From the NCBI GenBank assembly GCA_900759565.1, contig CAAEVV010000037.1:1-50161 (forward strand): 50,161 bases of DNA. The letters run 5' to 3'. Position 1 is the first letter of the stretch, and each line of letters begins with the position of its first letter. This document shows, piece by piece, positions 15,113-24,000 of the stretch. Under the pieces are notes generated by a model that worked only from the letters and a program-made list of their open reading frames with translations, was not told the origin of the DNA and ran no database searches. The DNA is from an uncultured Collinsella sp. (GTDB taxonomy: Bacteria > Actinomycetota > Coriobacteriia > Coriobacteriales > Coriobacteriaceae). The translations under genes and the position numbers were made by a program.

Positions 15113-16894
15113 TTACTCGTTGAGTAGCCTTACGGCTTCGGCGGCCATGTTCTCGACCGTCATGCCGTTCTGAGTGAGCAGCTCGTTGGGATCGTAGCGG
15201 TCGGGGAAGCCCTTGGCGATGCCGAAGGTGCGCGTGCGTAACGGCGTGCAGGCCAAATAACATGCCACGCGCTCGCCCCAGCCGCCGTCCAAGATGCCGT
15301 CCTCGAGGGTGACGACAACGCGATGCTCGGCGGCAAGACTGTCGAGGAACTCGCGGTCAAGCTCGGTTGCGAAGCGCGGATTGACGAGCGTGGCCTCGAT
15401 ACCGTACTCGGCAGCCAAGCGGTTTGCCACGCGCTCGCCCAGCTCAAAGAAATCGCCAAGTGCGAGCACGGCAACGTCGCGGCCCTGACGCACCACGTTG
15501 TAGCGAACGGCGCTGTAGTCGGTGTCCTCGGCGGGCGCCAGATCGGGACGGCTCACCAGGCCGATGCCCGGTACGCGGATTGCCGCGGGATGCTCGCGGT
15601 GGTCGAGCGACCAGCTCAGCATGGACAGATATTCCTCCATGCAGGCCGGCACTAGGTAGCGCATGTTGGGAAGAGCGCCCAGCATGGAAATATCGAAGAA
15701 CGAGAGGTGCGTCTCGGATGTGGTGCCAAAGATCGACGCGCCAAACACCAAGATGGTTGCGGGGGCATCGTTGAGGCACAGGTCGTGCCACAGTTCGTCG
15801 TAGGCGCGCTGCAAAAACGTGCCGTACACACCAAAGACTGGCTTGGCGCCCGAGCGCGCAAGCGCGGTGGCAAAGGTCACGGCGTGCTCCTCGGCAATGC
15901 CTACGTCGACAAACTGTTTGCCGGCGGCAGCGCGAAGCTCAGGTGTAAAGCCCATGATGTAGGGCGTGGCGGCTGTGATGCCCACGACCTGCGGATCGCG
16001 CTCGATGGCGGCGCTGAGCGCCTCGCCCGTGATATCGGCATAGGTGCGCGGTGCGGGTTCGCTCGGGTGGCCCGGGCAAAGTTTGCGGCCGGTTGCCATA
16101 TCGAAGGGCCCCACATGATGCCAGTGCTCCGGGTCGCTCTGGGCCGGCTCAAAGCCCTTGCCCTTGGCGGTGGAGACGTGCAGCACGATGGGATGATCGA
16201 TATCGCGCAGCTCCTGCAGCGTATCGACCAGCGCTTGGACATCGTTGCCGGCGTCCAGGTAGCGATAGTCGAGCCCCAGCGCGCGGAAAACGTTGCGCTC
16301 GCAGGTGCCGTTGCTGGCGCGCAGCTCGGCCAGATTGCGATACAGACCACCGTGGTTTTCGGCAATGGACTGGTCGTTATCGTTGACGATAATGATCAAG
16401 TTGCTGTCGAGATCGGCGGCATTGTTAAAGCCCTCAAACGCCAGACCGCCTGAAAGCGAGCCGTCGCCAATAACAGTAATGACGTTATACATGTCACCCG
16501 CCAGGTCGCGCGCGTGGGCAAGACCGCAGCCCAAGCTCACCGAGGTTGAGGTGTGACCCATGGCAAACAGGTCGTGCTCGGACTCGTCGGGATTGGCAAA
16601 GCCAGAAGCCTCACCATAACGCTCCGGATCGATATAGGTGTACGCGCGCCCAGTCAGCGCCTTGTGGGCGTAGGTCTGGTGCGACACGTCAAAGACAATT
16701 TTGTCGGTGGGGGAGTTAAACACGCGATGGAGCGCGACCGTGAGCTCAACGACGCCCAGGTTGGGGGCAACGTGTCCGCCGACAGTGGCGGAGCTTTCGA
16801 GGATGGCGTGGCGAATCTCGTCGCAGAGCTGCGGGAGCTCGGCGCGATTAAGAGCCTTGACGTCCTCGGGCGTTGTCGTTTGCGTAAGCAGCAT
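15113..16894 (-). CDS. 1-deoxy-D-xylulose-5-phosphate synthase (DXS) family enzyme, divergent active site
   Basis: 593-residue thiamine-diphosphate enzyme with the DXS domain order. Matching segments include SSATVGGHVAPNLGVVELT (catalytic His41), DVSHQTYAHKALTGR, GDGSLSGGLAFEG...NDNDQSI for Mg-ThDP, and DVGIAEEHAVTFA with the catalytic Glu. True DXS makes DXP from pyruvate and glyceraldehyde 3-phosphate. By manual alignment to the E. coli enzyme from memory, three acceptor-phosphate residues are changed: R420 to Gly, D427 to Thr (GTTSETH) and R478 to Gly (RVPGIG). So either the acceptor differs or the site is rebuilt. Single-gene unit with its own terminator; ATG at 16894. I leave the symbol blank for this reason. 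Confidence 0.85.
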   Translation of the reverse strand: MLLTQTTTPEDVKALNRAELPQLCDEIRHAILESSATVGGHVAPNLGVVELTVALHRVFNSPTDKIVFDVSHQTYAHKALTGRAYTYIDPERYGEASGFANPDESEHDLFAMGHTSTSVSLGCGLAHARDLAGDMYNVITVIGDGSLSGGLAFEGFNNAADLDSNLIIIVNDNDQSIAENHGGLYRNLAELRASNGTCERNVFRALGLDYRYLDAGNDVQALVDTLQELRDIDHPIVLHVSTAKGKGFEPAQSDPEHWHHVGPFDMATGRKLCPGHPSEPAPRTYADITGEALSAAIERDPQVVGITAATPYIMGFTPELRAAAGKQFVDVGIAEEHAVTFATALARSGAKPVFGVYGTFLQRAYDELWHDLCLNDAPATILVFGASIFGTTSETHLSFFDISMLGALPNMRYLVPACMEEYLSMLSWSLDHREHPAAIRVPGIGLVSRPDLAPAEDTDYSAVRYNVVRQGRDVAVLALGDFFELGERVANRLAAEYGIEATLVNPRFATELDREFLDSLAAEHRVVVTLEDGILDGGWGERVACYLACTPLRTRTFGIAKGFPDRYDPNELLTQNGMTVENMAAEAVRLLNE

Positions 16895-17122
16895 CGTTGT
16901 GGGTTACTCCATGCGAATCGAGCGCCGGCGCTCCCTCGGCCGGCACAATTGCACAAAACAGTCTCGCACATTTTGGCGTTTGATATGTGACGGCGGCGCG
17001 GTAATTCGCCAACTGGCGGGGCAAAACGTTTTGTCCGATGCCATACTAGTAAATTCGATGATGATTTTATTCAATGCGTGCAGTCCGTGGTTTGCCGCCG
17101 TGAGCCGCTGGAAGGAGGCAGC
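16895..17122. other. Divergent intergenic region
   Basis: 228 bp between the DXS-like gene (minus) and the HD-domain gene (plus). GCGCCGGC and GGCCGGC GC-rich palindromes lie near 16922-16945. A CATACTAG near 17041 could be a -10 for the plus strand. No gene or known RNA seen. Confidence 0.3.
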
Positions 17123-17680
17123 ATGTCCAGTGCCGTTCGTGCCGAGAAAATCGCGCGCGAGGTCGACGATGCCGCCCGTCAGCTTGCCCAGGCGGGCCGC
17201 TTGGACCTGACGCACGAGTTTATCCAGCATGGTGACGTGACGGTCTATGCACATGTGACTTCGGTAGCGCGGGCGAGCCTGTCCTTTGCCGAGCGCTTGG
17301 GCCGTGCTGGCATTTCGGTCGACCGTGCCTCGCTGCTGCGCGGAGCCCTGTTACACGATTACTTTCTCTACGATTGGCACGACCCCGACCCGAGCCATCG
17401 CCTGCACGGATTTCGGCATCCGTTTTTTGCCCTGGCGCGTGCGGAAGAAGATTTTGAGCTGACGCCGCGCGAGCGGAATATTATCGTGCGGCATATGTTT
17501 CCGCTGGTGCCGGTGCCGCCGACGTGTCGTGAGGCTTGGATTGTATGCCTGGCAGACAAATGGTGCGCGCTGCGCGAGACAGTCGCCGGCCGCCTGCCGC
17601 GCAAGGACGAGGCGGACGATTTGAGCGAGGGCTCGAGCGACGGCTCGAGCAAAGATTCGAGTGAAAAGAGGAGAGGGTAG
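17123..17680 (+). CDS. HD-domain phosphohydrolase
   Basis: 185 residues. HD-superfamily metal site: His44 in VYAHVTSVAR, His78-Asp79 in GALLHDYFLYDWHD, and a distal Asp in CLADKWCALRE. Related small HD proteins hydrolyse nucleotides or phosphoesters; the substrate is unknown. I start at the ATG at 17123 with GGAAGGAGG upstream. The C terminus is a Ser/Asp-rich tail (EGSSDGSSKDSSEKRRG). The next gene starts 3 bp after its stop, and this HD plus CmpB-like pair is a recurring neighbour pattern in Coriobacteriia and Clostridia as far as I recall, which suggests a joint role at the membrane. Confidence 0.82.
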   Translation: MSSAVRAEKIAREVDDAARQLAQAGRLDLTHEFIQHGDVTVYAHVTSVARASLSFAERLGRAGISVDRASLLRGALLHDYFLYDWHDPDPSHRLHGFRHPFFALARAEEDFELTPRERNIIVRHMFPLVPVPPTCREAWIVCLADKWCALRETVAGRLPRKDEADDLSEGSSDGSSKDSSEKRRG

Positions 17681-17683
17681 ACG

Positions 17684-18703
17684 GTGGGGACCGCGATCGA
17701 CATGGCATTTGACGGCGCGACGCTTGCCGCCTGTCCGCTTTCGGCACTGGTGCTCTCGTTCGCCTTCTACGGGTTTTGCGGCTGGGCATGGGAATCGACG
17801 GTCTGCGCCATGCTCAACCACGGACGCTTTGCCAACAGCGGCTTTTTGCTGGGACCGTGTTGCCCCATCTATGGCGCGGGCGGCATTGCCTGCTGGCTGC
17901 TGTTGCGCGGAATTCCTGACGCGTCGAGCCAGTTTGTCGCTGCAGCGCTCGTATGCAGCGTGATTGAGTACAGCGTGGGCGTGCTGCTGGAAAAAACAAC
18001 AGGCGCTCGCTTTTGGGACTATTCGCACCTGCCGTTTAACCTGCACGGACGCATCTGTCTGTACTGGGCATGCGCGTTTGGCCTGGGTGCGTTGTGCATT
18101 TGTCGCGTGGTGGAGCTGGCGGTGTTGGGCCTGCTTGCCCATCTGCCGGTGCTGATTGTGCGGCTGTCCGCCTTTATCGTCGCGGTCGCGATGATGGTCG
18201 ACGCGGTGTGCTCGTTGGCGAGCTGGCGACGTCTGTCCGATCAGTTGGAGCGCGTCCGGGCCGACCTTGCCGACCGCATCAATGAGTCGCTTGCCGATGC
18301 GTCAGACTCCATGCTCGAACGTATTCCCGATTCGGCGATCGACTCGGTGGCACAGACGCACATCCGCAGCCGTGCCGTTAACGCGTGGCTGGCGGAGCTG
18401 GGCGACGCGACGCTCGATGCCCTGCGCGAGAAGGCTTCGATGCCGACGTTTATCTCGGATGGTGCTCGCGGCCTGGCGCTCGCTGCCCGCCGCGTGGCCG
18501 ATGCCGCGCCGAGCATGCCGCGTCCGTCGCTCAGTCGTCGCCTTGCCGGTAAGCGCATGAGCCGTCCGGTACCGAGCGTGTCACTCAGTCGTCGTGACCT
18601 GCGCTTTTTCAATGCCTTCCCGCGTCTGCGCATCAATCGCTACGAAGGTGTCATTCGAGCAACTAATCTCCGCGACCGCGCCCACGAGCTGTTTCGGCGC
18701 TAG
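17684..18703 (+). CDS. CmpB-like putative ABC transporter type IV membrane protein with cytoplasmic tail
   Basis: 339 residues. The first 175 hold about five hydrophobic segments with the family hallmarks FYGFCGWAWES, NSGFLLGPCCPIYGAGG and LHGRICLYWACAFG (PF06541-type). The function of the family is unknown despite the name. The C-terminal 150 residues are hydrophilic, Arg/Ser-rich and helical, an extension longer than usual for the family. Start is the GTG at 17684; an ATG at 17702 is an alternative. Tightly coupled to the HD-domain gene. Confidence 0.78.
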   Translation: MGTAIDMAFDGATLAACPLSALVLSFAFYGFCGWAWESTVCAMLNHGRFANSGFLLGPCCPIYGAGGIACWLLLRGIPDASSQFVAAALVCSVIEYSVGVLLEKTTGARFWDYSHLPFNLHGRICLYWACAFGLGALCICRVVELAVLGLLAHLPVLIVRLSAFIVAVAMMVDAVCSLASWRRLSDQLERVRADLADRINESLADASDSMLERIPDSAIDSVAQTHIRSRAVNAWLAELGDATLDALREKASMPTFISDGARGLALAARRVADAAPSMPRPSLSRRLAGKRMSRPVPSVSLSRRDLRFFNAFPRLRINRYEGVIRATNLRDRAHELFRR

Positions 18704-18708
18704 CCGGG

Positions 18709-18876
18709 ATGGGCGCGCTCACGGCTCCCTTGCTCGCGTATTTCCCGTTCGTTTCGCGTCCGTTGCCGCGCCGTTTCCAAGATTGCGGCGCCGTTGGAGA
18801 CGGCAAGATCTGGGTCGAGCCGGTCGAGGAAGTTATCCGCATCCGTACCGGCGAACACGGCCCTTCTGCGGTGTAG
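18709..18876 (+). pseudogene. Truncated P-II (GlnB/GlnK) remnant
   Basis: The frame ending at the TAG at 18874-18876 encodes VGDGKIWVEPVEEVIRIRTG followed by EHGPSAV, which is the C-terminal end of a P-II nitrogen-signal protein (canonical IGDGKIFV...EEVIRIRTGE). The roughly 30 residues before it, from the ATG at 18709, show no P-II features: the T-loop and the first beta-alpha-beta repeats are absent. A P-II protein is about 112 residues, so some 75-80% is missing. It cannot bind ATP or 2-oxoglutarate as a P-II trimer. Recognised from the PROSITE-like C-terminal signature; the ORF itself might still be translated. Confidence 0.75.
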
Positions 18877-18892
18877 GGCAATCTTTCGCCTG

Positions 18893-18922
18893 ACGGGCGC
18901 GCCTCTCTCGGGGCGCGCCCGT
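18893..18922 (+). terminator. GC-rich hairpin
   Basis: ACGGGCGCGCC (18893-18903) pairs with GGCGCGCCCGT (18912-18922), followed by TCTCGTCT. Likely ends transcription from the CmpB-like gene region. Confidence 0.55.
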
Positions 18923-18957
18923 TCTCGTCTACAATATCGTGCAGACGAAGGAGAGGC

Positions 18958-19821
18958 ATGCCCATGATCAAGATGTTTGCGAGTGACTTAGACGGAACGC
19001 TGTTGAATGCCCTGCACGAGGCAGACGGGACCATTCGCCGTGCCATTCGCGAGCTGACCGAGGCCGGCCTGCATGTGGTTCCCGCGACCGGACGCTCGAC
19101 GCTGCCGATCGGCGAGCATGGCTTCACAGGTCTGGCACTCGACGCCTGCTGCTCCAACGGATCCATCGTGCGTGACAGCCATGGTGAGGTGCTCAAGACC
19201 TGGACCATCGACCCGCAGGTTACCGAGGAGCTGCTCAAGGCGTTCCCGGACATTTGCTTCGACTGCTCCACGCCCGACGGCATGTTCTCGAGCGGCTCGT
19301 TCGAGATGCACCAGGCGGGTTTTAAGAAGGACAGCCCCATCAAGCGCATCGTGATGCGCGGCATGCGTGCACGTGGCGGGTATCACGAGGAACAGTATTT
19401 CGACCAGTCGATCGGTGACATCCTGCGCCATGACGTGTGCAAAATCAACTGCCGCGTGACCTCGCCCGAGCTGGAGCGCGACCTTAAGGCATATTTGGCC
19501 GAGCGATCGGACCGTGTGGTCAACGCGCCGTTCGATCCGGTGATGTTCGAGATCACGGACGTGGCGTGCAACAAGGGCGAGAGCGTGGCGTGGCTGGCGG
19601 GCTACTACGGTATTGCCGAGGACGAGGTCGCGGTCTACGGCGACGGCGGCAACGATATCGCCATGCTCAAGCGTTTCCGTCACAGCTACGCGACCAAAAA
19701 CGGCAGTGACGCGGCCAAGGCCGCCGCGAGCGCGACCATCGGCAGTTGCATGGTCCACGCCGTCCCCAAGCATATGCTCGCCACCATGCGCAAGCAAAAT
19801 TCCCGCACCATCATCGAATAA
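18958..19821 (+). CDS. Cof-type HAD-superfamily phosphatase
   Basis: 287 residues. HAD motif I is SDLDGTLLN, motif II is in VVPATGRST, and motif IV is VYGDGGNDIAML; the C2-type cap domain lies between. These enzymes dephosphorylate sugar phosphates or cofactors such as flavin phosphates; the substrate here is unknown. The ATG at 18958 follows GAAGGAG; an ATG two codons later is possible. Monocistronic between the P-II remnant and the toxin-like locus. Confidence 0.9.
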   Translation: MPMIKMFASDLDGTLLNALHEADGTIRRAIRELTEAGLHVVPATGRSTLPIGEHGFTGLALDACCSNGSIVRDSHGEVLKTWTIDPQVTEELLKAFPDICFDCSTPDGMFSSGSFEMHQAGFKKDSPIKRIVMRGMRARGGYHEEQYFDQSIGDILRHDVCKINCRVTSPELERDLKAYLAERSDRVVNAPFDPVMFEITDVACNKGESVAWLAGYYGIAEDEVAVYGDGGNDIAMLKRFRHSYATKNGSDAAKAAASATIGSCMVHAVPKHMLATMRKQNSRTIIE

Positions 19822-19822
19822 T

Positions 19823-19848
19823 GTGACAAAGGGACTGCCCCTTTGTCG
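19823..19848 (+). repeat. REP-like element, GTGACAAAGGGACTG family, left copy
   Basis: GACAAAGGG (19825-19833) pairs with CCCTTTGTC (19838-19846) around ACTG. It begins one base after the stop codon of the HAD gene. A second copy in the same orientation at 20254-20286 lies on the far side of the small toxin-like gene. Confidence 0.7.
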
Positions 19849-19868
19849 CGGGGGCCTGTGTTCTTGGA

Positions 19869-19911
19869 ATACGAACATATATTCGTATATATAACTAGGC
19901 TCTGGTAGAAT
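19869..19911 (+). promoter_or_regulatory. Promoter of the small hydrophobic gene
   Basis: Extended -10 TGGTAGAAT with the hexamer at 19906-19911. Upstream is an AT-rich stretch with an ATACGAA/TTCGTAT inverted repeat (19869-19875 and 19882-19888). No good -35 is present at 17 bp. Confidence 0.5.
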
Positions 19912-19950
19912 CGGTATCGTTGACGGCAGTTCCATGTGCCGGGCAGCGCC

Positions 19951-19969
19951 CTCCATCTGATGGGAGGTG
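19951..19969 (+). promoter_or_regulatory. Ribosome-binding site hidden in a hairpin
   Basis: CTCCATC pairs with GATGGGAG(G) immediately downstream, with one bulged G, so the Shine-Dalgarno GGGAGG of the small ORF at 19976 would be masked in the mRNA. This is a usual control feature of type I toxin messages. Confidence 0.5.
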
Positions 19970-19975
19970 ATGCCC

Positions 19976-20101
19976 ATGACCGATTTGATTGATTTCGTGA
20001 GGCTTCTGACCGCTTTGGTCTCGTTCTTCACGGCGCTTGTCGGCCTTTCCGAGGCACTCAAGCAGCGTTCGAAGCGCAACAGAAGGGGTCGCCGCCGCTA
20101 A
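19976..20101 (+). CDS. 41-residue hydrophobic-basic peptide, candidate type I toxin
   Basis: Not in any family I can name with certainty. Residues 1-28 form a single hydrophobic helix (LIDFVRLLTALVSFFTALVG), followed by a strongly basic tail (KQRSKRNRRGRRR). Size, one membrane segment and charged C terminus match Fst/TxpA/holin-like type I toxins that depolarise the membrane. The ATG at 19976 is 8 nt from GGGAGG; an ATG at 19970 is too close. The ribosome site is in a hairpin, and a matching promoter lies on the opposite strand downstream (20198-20170). The gene lies between two repeat copies of one family. It could also be a plain small membrane protein. Confidence 0.6.
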   Translation: MTDLIDFVRLLTALVSFFTALVGLSEALKQRSKRNRRGRRR

Positions 20102-20113
20102 GGCGTTGACCCC
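20085..20113. terminator. Possible bidirectional terminator of the toxin-like locus
   Basis: GGGGTC (20085-20090) and GACCCC (20108-20113) enclose an inner GCC/GGC stem and cover the toxin stop codon. No T run is present, so the call is from position and symmetry only. Confidence 0.35.
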
Positions 20114-20163
20114 CTAATGCAAACAACGGCGCTGCCCAGCTTTCCAGAACTTGGGCTGCCGTC
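20085..20163 (-). ncRNA. Candidate antisense RNA of the toxin-like locus
   Basis: On the minus strand TTGTTC (20198-20193), 17 nt, TAGAAT (20175-20170) form a promoter. The sequence after the -10, GGTGTCG-ACGGCAG...GGGCAGCGCC, repeats the start of the toxin transcript, GGTATCGTTGACGGCAG...GGGCAGCGCC, in inverted orientation. The RNA would run toward the toxin gene and overlap its 3' end, about 80 nt to the hairpin at 20085-20113. Existence is inferred; no expression data. Confidence 0.45.
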
Positions 20164-20253
20164 GACACCATTCTACCCACGAATGACATTTTGAACAATT
20201 GGCAATGCCGCTTCAAAAGCCAGGCACAACCGGCACAACCTAGGCGGTCGCTC

Positions 20254-20286
20254 GATGTGACAACGGGACTGTTCCTTCGTCACATC
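20254..20286 (+). repeat. REP-like element, GTGACAAAGGGACTG family, right copy
   Basis: GATGTGAC...GTCACATC hairpin with core CGGGACTG. Aligned with 19821-19846 it matches 22 of 26 positions in the same orientation. Confidence 0.7.
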
Positions 20287-20310
20287 CAAAATATCGCCTT
20301 TACGTGTTGA

Positions 20311-20355
20311 TGCACACGGTGTGCAATAATACTCGCACTGTGCAATAGCGCACAG
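20311..20355. promoter_or_regulatory. Candidate TetR operators
   Basis: A perfect 15-bp palindrome TGCACACGGTGTGCA (20311-20325) and a second inverted repeat CTGTGC-N6-GCACAG (20338-20355) lie just before the TetR gene. Both contain GTGC/GCAC half sites. Autoregulation by the downstream TetR protein is inferred. Confidence 0.55.
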
Positions 20356-20376
20356 GCTGAGTAACAAGGAGGACGC

Positions 20377-21087
20377 TTGTCCCAGCTCGAGAAATGCGAT
20401 CGCCGGTCCCTTCGCTCGCAGCGTGCCCTTCGCCAGGCACTTGCCAGCGAGCTTGCCGAAAGCGGCGATCTTTCGCGCATTAATGTCGCGTCGCTCACCG
20501 AGCGCGCTGGCCTAACGCGCCGCACGTTCTATTCGCACTACCGCGATATTCCCGACTTTATCAATCAAATCGAGGACGGCTTGCTGGCCGAGATCCGTGA
20601 GCGCATTGAGCTCATCACCGCAGCTCAGCTGCCTGATCTCTATCACAACATCGATGAGCTCGAGCCGGCGCCCGGTTCGGTTGAGCTGCTGCGTTATCTT
20701 GCGGCCAACCGCGACTTAATCGGTGCGCTGCTGGGTCCGGGCGGCGACCAGGCCTTCATTAAAAGGATCATCGACACCGCTCGTGAGGCTGTGGTGCCGC
20801 GTGCGCAGACGGGCATTTTGGGCTTGGCGCTGGGCACGTTCTTTGACTACTACGTCACCTACGTCGTGAGTGCCGAGGTCGGCATGATTCAGCGCTGGTT
20901 TGAGCGCGGGCTCACCGAATCGCCCGAGGCCATGGCGCGCATTATGACGGTGCTCGCTTTTGTGCGCCCTGGTGACCTGTATGGCCAACCTATCGATATC
21001 AACGTGCCGGAGTACGGCATGAAGCTATTGAACTTGCAGCTCGAGGACGCGGCCGACACCGCCGCGGCCGTCGAGTCCAACAACTAA
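20377..21087 (+). CDS. TetR-family transcriptional regulator
   Basis: 236 residues. The N-terminal DNA-binding domain reads RSQRALRQALASELAE...INVASLTERAGLTRRTFYSHYRDI, with the recognition helix around LTRRTFYSHY. The C-terminal half is an effector-binding domain resembling the TetR_C_33-like group with GTFFDYYVTYVVSAEVGMI. It starts at a TTG at 20377, 3 nt after GGAGGA. Two palindromes upstream suggest autoregulation, and it lies 11 bp before the giant activase gene, which it probably controls. Confidence 0.9.
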   Translation: MSQLEKCDRRSLRSQRALRQALASELAESGDLSRINVASLTERAGLTRRTFYSHYRDIPDFINQIEDGLLAEIRERIELITAAQLPDLYHNIDELEPAPGSVELLRYLAANRDLIGALLGPGGDQAFIKRIIDTAREAVVPRAQTGILGLALGTFFDYYVTYVVSAEVGMIQRWFERGLTESPEAMARIMTVLAFVRPGDLYGQPIDINVPEYGMKLLNLQLEDAADTAAAVESNN

Positions 21088-21098
21088 GAGGAGAGACA

Positions 21099-24000
21099 AT
21101 GAGCAAACTCGTCGAGGGCATCAAGGACCGTGTGGTCGCTGCCGCACGCGAGGCCGCGCCCGCTGTGGCGGATGCCGCGCAGAAGGCTGCGACCGCTGCT
21201 GTCGAGAAAGTCGCTGAGGCAGTTGCCGATGCCAAGAACGCGGCAGGGGAGACGTCCGTCGCTAGCGAGCCCGCCACCGCCGCCGATCCCGTAGCCGCCG
21301 TCCAGGCCCCCGAAGGCGCGATCTTCAACCCCGAGAACGCTCGCGGCAACCTGCACTTGGGCATCGATGTGGGCTCCACCACCGTCAAGCTTGCCGTGCT
21401 CAATGACGACAACCAGATTGTCTACGCCAAGTACCAGCGCCACCACACCGACGTCCGTGCCTGTGCCCGCGACCTGTTTGAGGGTGCTGCGACCGTGCTG
21501 CCGACGGCCCAGATGACCTGCGCCATTACCGGCTCGGGCGGCCTGCTGCTGTCCCAGTGGCTCGACCTGGAGTTTGTTCAGGAGGTCATCGCCAGCAAGC
21601 GTGCCGTCGAGACCCTCATCCCGGCCACCGACGTCGCCATCGAGCTGGGCGGCGAGGACGCCAAGATCATCTACTTCGACAACGGCATCGAGCAGCGCAT
21701 GAACGGCACCTGCGCCGGCGGCACGGGCGCCTTCATCGACCAGATGGCCACTCTGCTGCACACCGACGCCAGCGGCCTTAACGAACTCGCGGCCAACGCC
21801 ACCACCATCTATCCCATCGCCAGCCGCTGCGGCGTTTTTGCCAAGACCGACGTGCAGCCGCTGCTCAACGAAGGCGCCCGTCCCGAGGACGTCGCCGCTT
21901 CCATCTTCCAGGCCGTCGTGACCCAGACCATCTCGGGTCTGGCGTGCGGCCGTCCCATCCGCGGTAACGTCGCCTTCTTGGGCGGCCCGCTGCAGTATCT
22001 CTCCGAGCTGCGCCATCGCTTCTACCTCACGCTCAACCTGGACGAGGAGCACCGCATTGTGCCCCAAAACGCCCACCTGTTTGTGGCGAGCGGCGCCGCC
22101 ATGGCGCATGAGTCCAACAAGCTCAGCACGTTCCCGCAGCTCATCGAGGCTATCGATGCCCTGGGTGACACACAGGGTGCCGAGGTCGAGCGCCTGGATC
22201 CGCTCTTTGCCACCGACGAGGACTTCGCCGAGTTCAAAACCCGCCACGACCAGGAAGTCGTCCCCAAGGGCAAACTCGAAGGCTACACCGGCCGCGTGTT
22301 CATCGGCATCGACGCCGGTTCCACCACCATGAAGGCCGCGCTCGTGGGCGAGGACGGTCAGCTGCTGCACACCTGGTACGGCAACAACAACGGCGACATC
22401 CTGGGCACGGCCAAGGTCATCATGGCCGATTTCTACAACCATATCCCTGCAGGCTGCACCATCGGTCACGTGACCACCACGGGCTACGGCGAGGCCCTGC
22501 TCATCGAGGCCCTCAAGGCCGATTCCGGCGAGATCGAGACCGTCGCGCACCTGCGCGGCGCCAAGGCATTCCTGCCCGGCGTCGAGTTTATTCTGGACAT
22601 CGGCGGCCAGGACATGAAGTGCCTGCGCGTCAAGGACGGCGTTATCGAGCACATCATGCTCAACGAGGCCTGCTCGTCGGGCTGCGGCAGCTTTATCGAG
22701 AGCTTTGCTGTCTCTATGAACATGGACGTGTGCGCGTTCGCCGATGCTGCCATCCATGCTAAGGCCCCCGTCGACCTGGGCAGCCGCTGCACGGTCTTTA
22801 TGAACTCGCGCGTCAAGCAGGCGCAAAAGGAAGGCGCCACGGTGGGCGACATCGCGGCCGGCCTGTCCTATTCCGTCATCAAGAATGCCCTGTTCAAGGT
22901 CATTAAGCTGCGCGACCCCAAGGAGATCGGTAGCCAGGTGATCGTTCAGGGCGGCACCTTTATGTCCGACGCCACGCTGCGTGCGTTTGAGCAGCTCACT
23001 GGCGTTCACGCCGTGCGTCCCGACATCGCCGGCTGCATGGGCGCCTATGGTGCGGCCCTGCTCGCCCGCGATCGCGCCGGCGCCGACGGCACCTCGACCA
23101 TCCTTTCGGCCGAGGACATCGCGCACCTCACCGTGACGCAAAAACACGTCCGCTGTGGTCGTTGCTCCAACAACTGCCAGCTCACCGTCAACGATTTTGG
23201 CGGCGGTAGGCGCTTCATTACCGGAAACCGCTGCGAGAAGGGTGCCGGCCACAAAAAGCAGAAGACTGAGGCCCCCAACCTCTTCAAAAAGAAAAACGAG
23301 CTGCTCTTTAACCGCGAGATCCTGAGCCCCGACGAGGCCCCGCGCGGCACCGTCGGCATCCCGCGCGCGCTCAACATGTACGAGAACTACCCCTTCTGGC
23401 ATGCGTTCTTTACGCGCCTGGGCTTTAGCGTGCAGCTGTCCGACCAGTCGAGCAAAAAGACTTACCAGGCGGGCATCGAGTCCATGCCGTCCGAGAGCGT
23501 GTGCTATCCGGCCAAGATGAGCCACGGCCACGTGATGAACCTCATCGACCGCGATGTCGACTTCATCTGGATGCCGTGCGTGCGCTGGGAGCGCAAGGAA
23601 GATCCGACGGCCGGCAACTGCTATAACTGTCCCATCGTCATGAGCTACCCCACGGCGCTGGCGCTCAATATCGACGAGATCCGCGAGCAGAACATCGAGT
23701 TCCTGTACCCGTTTGTGCCGTATCACGACAAGACCGAGCTCAAGCGCCGTCTGTACCAGGTGCTCGCCGTCGACCGCGTGGCCGATGCTGAGGCCGGTCG
23801 CGGTCGCGTGCGTGGACCCAAGATCACGCGCTCCGAGGTCGATGCCGCCGTCAACGCTGCCTTTGAGGCCGATGCGCGTTTCCACGAGGACATCCAGACC
23901 ATGGGCGAGGAGGCCCTTAAGTGGGTCGAGGACCACGGCGGTCACGGCATCGTGCTCGCCGGCCGTCCCTACCACAACGACCCCGAGATCAATCATGCCC

